From assembly GCF_042477335.2 (NCBI RefSeq), contig NC_091247.1:224092001-224156000 (forward strand): a DNA stretch of 64,000 nucleotides, in the 5' to 3' direction. The notes beneath the pieces are model-generated. The model made no database searches. It was not told where the DNA came from and saw nothing but the letters and a program-made list of their open reading frames with translations. The position numbers and the translations under genes are program-made. Of the stretch, positions 30,612 through 41,024 are shown piece by piece. This stretch comes from Ovis canadensis (Eukaryota; Chordata; Mammalia; Artiodactyla; Bovidae). Each line of letters starts with the position of its first letter. Positions within the stretch are counted from its first letter, which is position 1.

Positions 30612-30856
30612 AATGACAAGGCAATGACACCCCACTCCAGTACTCTTGCCTGGAAAATCCCGTGGACGGAGGAGCCTGGTAGGCTGCAGTCCACAGGGTC
30701 GCTAAGAGTTGGACACGACTGAGCGACTTCACTTTCATTTTTCACTTTCATGCATTGGAGAAGGAAATGGCAACCCACTCCAGTGTTCTTGCCTGGAGAA
30801 CCCCAGGGACGGGGGAGCCTCGAGGGACACGACTGAAACGACTTAGCAGCGGCAGC
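30612..30856 (+). repeat. BOV-A2-type dimeric Bov-tA, opposite orientation
   Basis: Plus-strand mirror of the 29949-30222 dimer, with the linker 'ttcacttttcactttcatgcattgg'-type text between the two bodies. Confidence 0.9.
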
Positions 30857-31045
30857 AGAGCAGAGTTAAATGTAGTATGTGCCAGATTCTTCCTCATACA
30901 ACTAAATTAATCTTTACCACAACAAAGGAAAAGGGCATCATTGCTACCCTTCCCAGCAGAGATGAGAAAACAGAAGCTCCAGACTCTAGTCCACACTACT
31001 ACTGAGTTGTGGATCCTATATTCTCCCTTTCCTTTTCTGCCTGCA

Positions 31046-31260
31046 AAGTGAAGTGAAGTGAAGTTGCTCAGTCGTGTCTAACTCTTTGCGATCCCATGGA
31101 CTGTAGTCTACCAGGCCTCTCTGTCCATGGGATTTCCCAGGCAAGAGTACTGGAGTGGGTTGCCATTTCCTTCTCCATGGGATCTTCCTGACCCAGGGAT
31201 CGAACCCAGGCCTCCTGCATGGCAGGCAGACGCTTTACCCTCTGAGCCGCCAAGGAAGCC
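31046..31260 (-). repeat. Bov-tA SINE
   Basis: Reverse Bov-tA from the agtgaagtgaag linker to 'gagccgccaaggaagcc'. Confidence 0.93.
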
Positions 31261-31505
31261 AAAGCCCATATTAAATGCCACCTCCTCCAGGAGGCTTTCC
31301 TTGCCCTGGTGACTCCAGCCTGAATGAATCTGCTTCCTGTGGGCCCCCCAGCAAGCTTCAGACCCCACAGCAGTGGGTCTGAGAGCTTCTTCACAGAGTT
31401 AACATTCTACTTGGCAGCTTCCTCCTTCACCTGAAGAGCCTCTAGGCAGGTACTCTTTCTATCTGGGCAACATTCTCTGGGGTCCTGGCCTGTCATAGGT
31501 ACCTC

Positions 31506-32345
31506 AGTTCTGTTCAGTTCAGTTGCTCAGTTGTGTCCGACTCTTTGCTACCCCCATGAACCACAGCACACCAGTCCTCCCTGTCCATCACCAACTCCTG
31601 AAGTTTACCCAAACTCATGTCCATTGAGTCGGTGATGCCATCCAACCATCTCATCCTCTGTCGTCCCCTTCTCCTCCTGCCCTCAATCTTTCCCAGCATC
31701 AGGGTCTTTTCCAACGAGTCAGTTCTTCGCATCAGGTGGCCAAAGTATTGGAGTTTCAGCTTCAACATCAGTCCTTCCAATGAACACCCAGGATTCATCT
31801 CCTTTAGGATGGACTGGTTGGATCTCCTTGCAGTCCAAGGGACTCTCAAGAGTCTTCTCTAACACCACAGTTCAAAAGCATCGATTCTTCAGTGCTCAGC
31901 TTTCTTTGTAGTCCAACCCTCACGTCCATACATGACCACTGGAAAAACCATAGCCTTGACTAGATGGACCTTTGTTGGCAAAGTAATGTCTCTGCTTTTT
32001 AATATGCTGTCGTGGTTGGTCATAACTTTTCTTCCAAGGAGCAAGGGTCTTTTAATTTCATGGCTGCAATCACCATCTGCAGTGATTTTAGAGCCCCCCA
32101 AAATAAAGTCAGCCACTGTTTCCCCATCTATTTGCTGTGAAGTGATGGGACCAGATGCCATGATCTTAGTTTTCTGAATGTTGAGCTTTAAGTCAACTTT
32201 TTCACTCTCCTCTTTCACTTTCATCAAGAGGCTCTTTAGTTTTTCTTCACTTTCTGCCATAAGGGTGGTGTCATCTACATATCTGAGGTTATTGATATTT
32301 CTCCCAGCAATCTTGATTCCAGCTTGTGCTTCTTCCAGCCCACAG
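31506..32345 (-). mobile_element. BovB LINE 3' fragment, about 0.84 kb
   Basis: The minus strand encodes the C-terminal half of the BovB ORF: MAESEEKLKSLLMKVKEESE, then LNIQKTKIMASGPITS, then later [20 protein letters not shown], with frame breaks between the pieces. Not functional. Confidence 0.9.
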
Positions 32346-32889
32346 GTTTCCTCATTTGAACTGGATTTCAGTCAGGGTCACAGGATGTTTCCTTAAAATG
32401 GATCATCATCTGAAAAGGCTGAGAAGCTTCCAACTAGGCCTGATGTTATTCCTGAGCTGATTCTGGCTAGGACTGACCAAATCAGTCTGAATTTTCCTTA
32501 GGGTGACCCTAAGCCTCCCTCTTCTAGTTTTACTTTCTGAGATTTTCTTCTGATGGGGACCTCCCAGAGAAAAGAGGAAAGTGGATGGCAGAACATCCCT
32601 GCCTCCTTGTCTGGGTGACGGATCACAGGGTTTTTACAACTGCAAGTTTCTTAGCAGAAACTCAATGGCCTTCAAAGCTCAGGGTAGTAACGGGGTCCCA
32701 CGGCGTCTGTTGGAGAACCAATGGGTAGGTGTTCTGCTTGAAGGTGTTCACGTTCAAAGCTAAAAATCACAAATCCAGGCCCTTAGCAACACAGATTCTG
32801 TTTGTTACTCCTGAATCTAGATCCTATCTCAAACCCCTTTAAAATGCGGAGACTACAGTTTAAAAGGGAGGAGGGGGGTTGCACACTGA

Positions 32890-33388
32890 GTCCAAATGTT
32901 AGGGAAAGCACGCAGACTGAAATCGCCCACCCTGGCCAAGTACCTGAGTAACCATTTGCATGAGTTGTTTTAAGACAGGAGTTCCCGGTAAGGAACACGG
33001 AACTAATAGGCCACCACCAATGGGAAGAGTTAGGGAAAGGTCAAAAGGAGACACCACGTGTTCGACCACCTCCCAGAATCCTTCTTGCTGGCATCCATCT
33101 TGGCTGAGCGATGTGATGAGTGTACCATCAGGAAGGACTCTGAGTCAGAATCATTGGCTAAAGACAACCCAGAAACTAATCCCATCACCATAAAACCCAA
33201 GACTGCAAGCCACGTGGCAGAACAGCCCTCCTAAGTGACCTTACCCTATTGCTCTCTGCCTGGGCGCCCCTTCCCAATAAAATCTCTTGCTTTGTCAGCG
33301 CGTGTGTCTCCTTGGACAATTCATTTCTGAGTGTTAAACAAGAGCCCATCCTCGGGCCCTGGAAGGGGTCCCACTTCCTGCAACACAG
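32890..33388 (+). mobile_element. ERV1-like solo LTR
   Basis: An LTR-like unit of about 0.5 kb: TG start, a polyadenylation signal (AATAAA at about 33287-33292) followed by a GT-rich region, then 'gtccttggacaattcatttctgag'-type text and 'ggccctggaaggggtcc' near the CA end, as in ruminant gammaretrovirus-like LTRs. No internal viral genes adjoin it. Old endogenous element; the exact family needs a repeat library. Confidence 0.55.
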
Positions 33389-33574
33389 AGTCCTGAAACG
33401 TCAGTGTTTCCAAGCATCTTCTTTCTCTCTTCCCCTCACTTTCTCCAACTCGCTCTTTCAGAGAGACTAGTCTGTTTGCCTGACCCTGAGAAAAGAATGG
33501 AATGGACAGATGGAACCATCTTAGGCCATCCCTTGCCTCTTTCCTTTTGTTCTTCTTCTTCTTCTTCTTCTTTT

Positions 33575-33749
33575 TTTAATATTTATTTGGCTGCACCAGG
33601 TCGTAATTGCAGCATGCAAGATCTTTAGTTGTGGCAATGCGAACGTTTAGTTTCCACATGCAAATTCTCAGTTCATTGACCAAGGCTGAACCTGGGCCCC
33701 CTGAATTGGGAGTACCGAGTCTTAGCAACTGGACAACCAGGGAAGCCCC
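33575..33749 (-). repeat. CHR-type SINE, longer form
   Basis: 'tttaatatttatttggctgcacc', 'gaacctgggccccctgaattgg' and 'actggacaaccagggaagcccc': a reverse CHR SINE with its AT-rich tail. Confidence 0.8.
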
Positions 33750-34788
33750 TGTTCTCTTTTCAGCAAATGGAGAGCTAAGCCCAGAGGTCAAATAACCTAA
33801 ATTACACAGTAATTTAGACAAGAAATAGTGGAAGCCAGATCTCTGGGGTTCTTTTCATTACACATACAAAACAAGTCACCTTTTGAGTGTGAGGTGGGAC
33901 TGAGAGGAGAGTGGCTGTTCCAGGCCCCTTTGTCTGCTTTCTTTCTTTTTTTAATGTTTTGAAGAGAAAAGCAGACTGCCTCTGATTAGTTTGGTTTATT
34001 TGCACTGAATGTTTTAAATTCCATTCTGGTGCCTGAAAACAAACTTCATTGCCAATTTTGAATGGAATAAATAACAATATTTATTCTGGTTTCCTGAAGA
34101 GCTACCAAGGCTGCAGACTTGCCATTTAGTCAGATCAAACACAAATGCCTGAACTATGTCAGACACGTGAGGAATGCGGAGAGAATGTCCCAAGAACCAG
34201 CTGGGTGCTGGCCTTGGGTTCCTCCTGGAGAGAGGCGAGGGGGCCTGGTTTACCCACATTGCTGGAGAGTCTGCCCCCTCCCCCAGTGGGAGGGCACTGC
34301 TACATAATTTGTTAAAGATAACTCAAACCAGGTTCCCCCCAGGTTCAAGCCCAGACTCCCTTAATGATTTCTTTTTAACCTCAATAAAAAACAATACTCA
34401 AAAGAACTCATTCACTCCACAAATAGTTATCTACTATGTGCAAGGCATTATTCCAGAATCCAGTGTTGAGTAACATGGAAAACTGCCTGGGGAGGAGCTT
34501 AAATTTGGGTCTAATGTGTATGAAGGGTTTCCTGGTATCAAATCCTTTTAGTAGGTTATATCCCCTTTTAATAGTTCTTTTGTTTCAAAATGGAAATGAT
34601 TTCATTTTTAAAATGAAAACTGACAGCAATTTTAAAAATTAGTATAAATGTAAAACAGCACAGAGAAGAAAGTTAAAAATTACCCATCTTGTTTTTAACA
34701 AAAATATTACATAGACTGATGAGTGGATGGAGGGATGAATATATGATAAAGCAAATACAGAAAAAGTTTAACAGTCATAGCATAATAT

Positions 34789-34999
34789 GGGCTTCCCTGG
34801 TCTCAGCAGTAAAGAATCTGCCTGCAATGCAGGAGATGCGGGTTGTATCCCTGAGTTGGGAAGATTCCCTGGAGGAGAGCATGGAAACCCACTCCAGTAT
34901 TCTTGCTGGGAAAATCCCACGGACAGAGGGGCCTGGAAGGTTACAGCCTAGGGGGGTGCCGAGCCCAAAACAGCCGAGCAACTGAAGCAACTGCGCACG
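34789..34999 (+). repeat. Bov-tA SINE
   Basis: Full-length plus-strand Bov-tA from 'gggcttccctgg' to 'cgagcaactgaag'. Confidence 0.92.
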
Positions 35000-35482
35000 A
35001 ATAGCTTAACATAGGGCTATATAGTTCTTCCAGTTTTCCATATGCTTGACCATTTTCAAGCACCCTGGGGACAAATGTGAGCATGTTTCATCACCTGAAT
35101 TCCATCCACTGTGTTATAACCTATCTCAGCTTCTAGGTCCATCTTCACTTCTGATAATTGGAATTCTACGGACTGTTTCCCAGAAGAATGTGTTATTTAT
35201 TTAATCACACAGTAGTTTGCATACAGGAACTCAATCTTCATAGTAACCCTATGGGGAATATACTCATTACCCTCAGCCTAAGTCTAAAATTGTGCACTTT
35301 ATCTTCAAGGTCTTTCCCTAAACCCCAAGTTAAGATCCAAGTTAAGGGCTGGGACCGGGGACTGTGCTAGAGTTGTGGGGAAAGGGGTTTATTTACAGTC
35401 CCAGGAGTGAGGCCTGGCAAGGAAGGTTTTTGAGTGAGTAAATGAACAGTGTATACATGGTTGCAATTAAGGCTGCCCTGTA

Positions 35483-35615
35483 GGAACTTCTCTGGTAATC
35501 TAGTGGTTAAGAATCTGCCTTCCATTGCAGGGGATGTGGGCTTAATCCCTGATTGGAGAACTCAGATCCCACATGCCACAGGGCAACTAAGCCCATGTGC
35601 CACAACTAGAGAAGC
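35483..35615 (+). repeat. CHR-type SINE
   Basis: 'ggaacttctctggtaatcta' head, '...gggcttaatccctgattgg' B-box-like region and 'cacaactagagaagcc' tail. A Bov-tA is inserted at its 3' end. Confidence 0.8.
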
Positions 35616-35620
35616 CAGTG

Positions 35621-35834
35621 GTGGTGGTGGTTTAGCCGCTAAGTCATGTCTGACTCTTGCGACCCCATGGACAGAGGAGCCTGGCAGGCTACAGTTCATG
35701 GGATTCTCCAGGCAAGAATATTGGAGTGGGTTGCCATTTCCTTTTCCAGTGGATCTTCCTGACCCAGGTATCGAACCCGGGTCTCCTGAATTGTAGGCGG
35801 ATTCTTTACCAACTGAGCTACAAGAGAAGCCCTC
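35621..35834 (-). repeat. Bov-tA with perfect 13-bp target-site duplication
   Basis: Flanked by agagaagccagtg at 35608-35620 and 35835-35847, identical. Inserted into the tail of the preceding CHR SINE. Confidence 0.95.
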
Positions 35835-36206
35835 AGAGAAGCCAGTGGGTGACTGCAAAGATCCAGCACAGTGTGGAAAAACAGAAAAAGACTGCCATGC
35901 ACTCAGGCTCTTCCCAGGTGATAAGAAGGCATCCCTGAGGTCCAGCCCATGGCATGCCTAAGCTTGGAGCAGAAGGTGCTCACTGGAGAAGGGACAACTG
36001 AGTGATGTACCTGTCACTTCCTCAAAGGTCAAGTGTCCACTTCCTGTTCTCCAGCTTCCCACTCCCATGACAGGCCCTTGGAGGTAATCAGGGATATGCA
36101 TTCAGATTTAAGATAGTCACATCACGATATTCACATTCACATCTTACAGGTAGACAGGCCTGGCGTTGAATTCTGTCTCTACCTCTTTCTTAGCTGTGTG
36201 ACCTTA

Positions 36207-36409
36207 GTGAAGTGAAAGTGAAAGTCGTTCAGTCGTGTCCAGCTCTTTGTGACCCCATCGACTATACACTCCAGGGAATTCTCCAGGCCAGGATACTGGA
36301 GTGGGTAGCCTTTCTCTTCTGCAGGGGATCTTCCCAACCCGGGGATCAAACTCACGTCTCCCACGTGAATTGCAGGCAGATTCTTTACTAGCTGAACCTC
36401 AAGGGAAGC
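36207..36409 (-). repeat. Bov-tA inserted in a MIR, 13-bp target-site duplication
   Basis: Direct repeats ctgtgtgacctta at 36194-36206 and 36410-36422 flank the SINE; this motif belongs to a MIR ('gctgtgtgaccttgggcaagt'), which the insertion split. Confidence 0.95.
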
Positions 36410-37109
36410 CTGTGTGACCTTAACCAAGACAATTAACTGCTTTGTGTCCATTTCTTTACTGTGAAACAGGCAAAAACTGCTTGATACCAAATTCTAGAGA
36501 TGGCAGCAGCTGAGAGGAGGTCTGATGTCCAGTTGAATTGCACCTTGAATGATGAATAGTCCTCTTTTAAGGATATGTGTTTTTCCACTGGCAGCCTGGG
36601 ATGGTGGAATCACCACATCATTTACCAGCTGGTCCATTTGAGGCGAGATACAGTAGTCCAGCTGACCTCAACAGCTCCAGTCATAAATGGACTGGAACAG
36701 TGGAACATAATCCGATAAATCTGTCAAGAGTGTTTCACCATACATTGTACAGGAGACATGGGAACTAACGTGGGTTCACCCCCGTGGGCTAGGCACTGTT
36801 CTATATATTTTACATGTATTATTTAAATATAGTGCTTGATACAAACTTTATGTTGATTGGGTTTTCTTATCTTTATATTACCACTGAGGAGCCTGATGCT
36901 TCAAGATTGCCTGGGGTCACATAACTAGCAAGCAGTGGAGCTCGGACTCCAACTGACCTTTGCCTACCTAAGGTTGCCTCGGTCACAGCTCCACTCTACC
37001 GCTCAGCCTCCCTGAATTGCCAGGCTCGGCCTATGGGCGCCTTTAACCCATGATCTTGGGTTTCTTACAGGTGACCCAGCAGTGCTTGTCAGAAATATTA
37101 AATCAAAAT

Positions 37110-37210
37110 CTCTGAGAGCTCCCTGGTAGCCTAGTGTTTAGGATTCTGGGCTTTCACTAACTGTGGCCTGGGTTGGGGAACTGAGATCCTGTAAGCCATC
37201 TAGCATGACC
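37110..37210 (+). repeat. CHR-type SINE, degenerate
   Basis: 'gagctccctggtagcctagtg', 'ggcctgggttggggaactgagatcc' in order. Diverged copy. Confidence 0.65.
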
Positions 37211-37269
37211 CCCCTCCTCCAAAAAAAGAATCTCTGAGATAGCGGTGAGGTGGGAGTGATTAGAGGTCT

Positions 37270-37383
37270 CCATTTTATTTCATTTCATTTTTTATTTTTG
37301 GCCATGAAGCTTGTGGGAATACACTCGAGCCTCCTGCAGTGAAAGTGTGGAGTCCCAACCACTGGACGGCCAGGGAATTCCCT
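37270..37383 (-). repeat. CHR-type SINE
   Basis: 'ttatttttggcca', 'cctcctgcagtgaaagtgtgg' and 'aaccactggacggccagggaattcc': a reverse CHR copy. Confidence 0.75.
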
Positions 37384-37707
37384 AGAAGTCTTCATTTTAA
37401 ACAAGCCACAACCCTCCTCTACCCCACCACAGTGAGCCTGCGTGCACTTGGCTTTTCCTTCCTGGACGTCCCCCTCATGCCAGAGACTGCCTTTCTATTG
37501 TTGTTGTTAATCTCAGAGGAGTGAGGGGAGCAATGGCACCCACAGAAGGAAGAGCTCGAGAGATTCTGATGGTGCAGGTATACTTCCCCCACCCCTTTCC
37601 AAGGCTTCCTGAAGGCAGGCAGTGAAAAGCACAGGAGGCCATCTAGGCATACAGACTCTGCAGTCATACTTGCCGCCTTGGACAAGTCACTTAATCCTTA
37701 AGGGCCT

Positions 37708-39700
37708 AGATCTGATAGACAGGGGCCTGATGAACTATGGATGGAGGTTCGTGACATTGTACAGGGGACAGGGATCAAGACCATCCCCAAGAAAAAGAAA
37801 TGCAAAAAAGTAAAATGGCTGTCTGAGGAGGCCTTACAAATAGCTGTGAAAAGAAGAGAAGCGAAAAGCAAAGGAGAAAAGGAAAGATACACCCATTTGA
37901 ATGCAGAGTTCCAAAGAATAGCAAGGAAAGATAAGAAAACTTTCCTCAGCGATCAATGCAAGGAAATAGAGGAAAACAATAGAATGGGAAAGACTAGAGA
38001 TCTCTTCAAGAAAATTAGAGATACCAAGGGAGCAATTTCATGCAAAGATGGGCTCAATAAAGGACAGAAATGGTAGGGACCTAACAGAAGCAGAAGATAT
38101 TAAAAATAAGTGGCAAGAATACACAGAAGAACTGTACAAAAAAAATCTTCACGAACCCAATAATCATCATGGTGTGATCACTTACCTAGAGCCAGACATC
38201 CTGGAATGTGAAGTCAAGTGGGCCTTAGGAAGCATCACTACGAACAAAGCTGGTGGAGGTGATGGAATTCCAGTGGAGCTATTTCAAACCTTGAAAGATG
38301 ATGCTGAGAAAGTGCTGCACTCAATATGTCAGCAAATTTGGAAAACTCAGCAGTGGCCATGGGACTGGAAAAGGTCAGTTTTCATTCCAATCCCAAAGAA
38401 AGGCAATGCCAAAGAATGCTCAAACTATCGGACAATTGCACTCATCTCACACACTAGTAAAGTAATGCTCCAAATTCTTCAAGCCAGGCTTCAGCAATAC
38501 ATGAACCATGAACTTCCAGATGTTCCAGCTGGTTTTAGAAAAGGCAGAGGAACCAGAGGTCAAATTGACAACATCCACTGGATCATTGAAAAACCAAGAG
38601 AGTTCCAGAAAAACATCTATTTCTTCTTTATTGACTATGCCAAAGCCTTTGACTGTGTGGATTACAATAAACTGTGGAAAATTCAGAAAGAGATGCAAAT
38701 ACCAGACCACCTGACCTGCCTCTCGAGAAACCTATATGCAGGTCAAGAAGCAACAGTTAGAACTGGACATGGAACAACAGACTGGTTCCAAATATGAAAA
38801 GGAGTACATCAAGGCTGTATATTGTCACCCTGCTTATTTAACTTCTATGCAGAGTACATCATGAGAAACCCTGGGCTGGATGAAGCACAAGCTGGAATCA
38901 AGATTGCAGGGAGAAATATCAATAACCTCAGATATGCAGATGACACCACCCTTATGGCAGAAAGTGAAGAAAAACTAAGAGCCTCTTGATGAAAGTAAAA
39001 GAGGAGAGTGAAAAAGTTGGCTTAAAGCTCAACATTCAGAAAACGAAGATCATGGCATCTGATCCCATCACTTCATGGCAAATAGATGGGGAAACAGTGG
39101 AAACAGTGGCTGACTTTATTTTTGGGGCTCCAAAATCACTGCAGATGGTGATTGCAGCCATGAAATTAAAAGACCCTTGCTCCTTGGAAGGAAAGTTATG
39201 ACCAACCTAGACAGCATATTCAAAAGCAGAGACATTACTTTGCCAACAAAGGTCCGTCAAGGCTATGGTTTTTCCAGTAGTCATGTATGGATGTGAGAGT
39301 TGGACTATAAAGAAAGCTGAGTGCCGAAGAATTGATGCTTTTGAACTGTGGTGTTAGAGAAGACTCTTGAGAGTCCCTTGGACTGCAAGGAGATCCAACC
39401 AGTCCATCCTAAAGGAGATGAGTCCTGGGTGTTCATTGGAAGGACTGATGTTGAAGCTGAAACTCCAATACTTTGGCCACCTGATGCGAAGAGCTGACTC
39501 ATTGGAAAAGACCCTGATGCTGGGAAAGATTGAGGGCAGGAGGAGAAGGGGACGACAGAGGATGAGATGGTTGGATGGCATCACCAACTCAAAGGACATG
39601 AGTTTGGGTAAACTTCAGGAGTTGGTAATGGACAGGGAGGCCTGGTGTGCTGCGGTTCATGGGGTCTCAAAGAGTCAGACACGACTGAGCGACTGAACTG
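37708..39700 (+). mobile_element. BovB (RTE) LINE, 5'-truncated, about 2.0 kb
   Basis: The longest mobile element here. It carries the reverse-transcriptase region of BovB: F-I-D-Y-A-K-A-F-D at about 38626-38652 and the catalytic Y-A-D-D box at 38933-38944, then the RTE C-terminal stretch ([20 protein letters not shown]) near 39525-39590. The endonuclease half is largely missing. The reading frame is broken by in-frame stops (TGA at 38795-38797) and frame changes, so no active protein is expected. The 3' end abuts Bov-tA-like text, as BovB tails do. Confidence 0.92.
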
Positions 39701-39935
39701 ACTCAGTTTTCTATTTGTGAAATGAGCATGATAAACCCAATCTTCCAGGATTATGGTGAAAATTAGGTAAACTGCTTAAGTTTCTTGTGCCTCCCAACAT
39801 TTGCCACATGTTTCAAATTCATCTCAGCGATGTACCTCCAGTTCGTAAGACTGTATGGCACAAATGTGGAAACGATAACATTTACAAAGATAAAATCTTT
39901 ACAAATCTCACAGTTGATCCTCACTAAATAATTTT

Positions 39936-40470
39936 CTTTTTTTGACCACACTGCATAGCGTGTGAGACCTTAGTTTCCTGCGTGCCTGGATCTCAGTGGC
40001 CTCTGACTCTCTGAGACCCCATCGACTGCAGCCCACCAGGCTCGTCTGTGCATGGGATTTTCCACAGGAATACTGGAGTGGGTTGCCATTTCCTTCTCTA
40101 GGGGATCTTCCCGACTAAGAGACAGTACCCCCGTCTCCTGTGTCTCCTGAACTGCAGGCGGATTTTTTACCACTGATCTGTTGGGACAAGTGCTCCATCG
40201 TGTCCGACTCTTTGTGACCCAGAAGACTGTAGCCCGCTAGGCTCCTCTGCCTGTGGGATTTTCCAGGCAAGAACTGGAGTGGGGTGCCATTTCCTCCTCC
40301 AGGACATCTTCCTGCCCCTGGGATTGAATGCACATCTCCTGCACTCCAGGTGGGTTCTTTACCTCTGAGTCACAGAGGAAGCCCCTTGGTTCCCTAATCG
40401 AGGGTCAAACCTGCCCTCCCTGCATTGGAAGTGCAGAGTCTTAACCACTGGGTCGCCAAGGAAGGCCCCC
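39936..40470 (-). repeat. CHR-type SINE split by two Bov-tA insertions
   Basis: The AT-rich side and 'gtgagaccttagtttcctg' (39936-39984) resume at 40386 as 'ggttccctaatcgagggtcaaacc' and end in 'taaccactgggtcgcc'. Two Bov-tA copies lie in between. Confidence 0.75.
39985..40385 (-). repeat. Two tandem Bov-tA SINEs
   Basis: Two reverse Bov-tA bodies in a row (39985-40186 and 40188-40385), each with a gaccc...ttgccatttcc core. The second has several small deletions. Confidence 0.88.
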
Positions 40471-40871
40471 CTCAACAAAGAAATTCACGTGCATATATAT
40501 ACGTGTGTGTAAAGTGAGGAGGGAGAGAACTCTAGGAATCAATGGCAGGGTGGGATGGATGACACGGTGTTTGGATCTGAAGCTCTGGATTCGAATCCAG
40601 CCTGGACCTGGCCAGCTCTGAGGCAGTGCCAGGGCCTCTGACAAGCTGGTTTCTCCTTCCCGTGATCTCCCGTTAACTTTCGCATCTTCTTTGTTCAGTG
40701 GTCAAGTCGTGTCCCACTCTTTGCCACCCCATTCACTGGGTCTTCTAAGCGGCCTCACATCCTTTAGGGAAAGATCCTAGACAAACAACAACCTTGGGTC
40801 CCCACTCTTGAAAAGGGCACAAGGCTCCTAGGGTTTTGGGGGAGCCTACACTGAAAGCAGCTGGAAACTCA

Positions 40872-40897
40872 GGGGCGGGGGCGGGGGGGGGGGGGTT
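40872..40897 (+). other. Long G-run / potential G-quadruplex
   Basis: ggggcgggggc followed by about 14 consecutive G, just outside the ZC3H7B CpG island. The G-count may be a sequencing artefact. Confidence 0.5.
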
Positions 40898-41024
40898 GCT
40901 CTTTACACGCATGAGGAAGGGCGGAGGCGCTCGGGGAGACCAGCACCCTCCCAGAAATGCAGAATCGCCAAGAGAAAAGCCCTAAGAGGGCAGGACACTT
41001 GCAAAGAAGATAAAGATGAATTCC

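Larger units (their letters stand above)
29225..41000. other. RANGAP1 - ZC3H7B intergenic spacer
   Basis: About 12 kb between the two CpG islands. Most is repeats, listed individually. Unassigned parts (29.3-29.9, 32.35-32.88, 33.75-34.78, 35.0-35.48, 36.5-37.1 and 40.5-40.9 kb) show no open frames with recognisable content and no RNA gene. Confidence 0.75.

Noticed and set aside
31127-31312. tRNA-like A/B-box sequences here and in many other places
   Set aside because: All lie within Bov-tA or CHR SINEs, which derive from tRNA. No free-standing cloverleaf with proper stems was found.
37741-38797. Possible active reverse transcriptase gene
   Set aside because: The reading frame has in-frame stops and shifts and lacks the 5' endonuclease half: a dead BovB copy.
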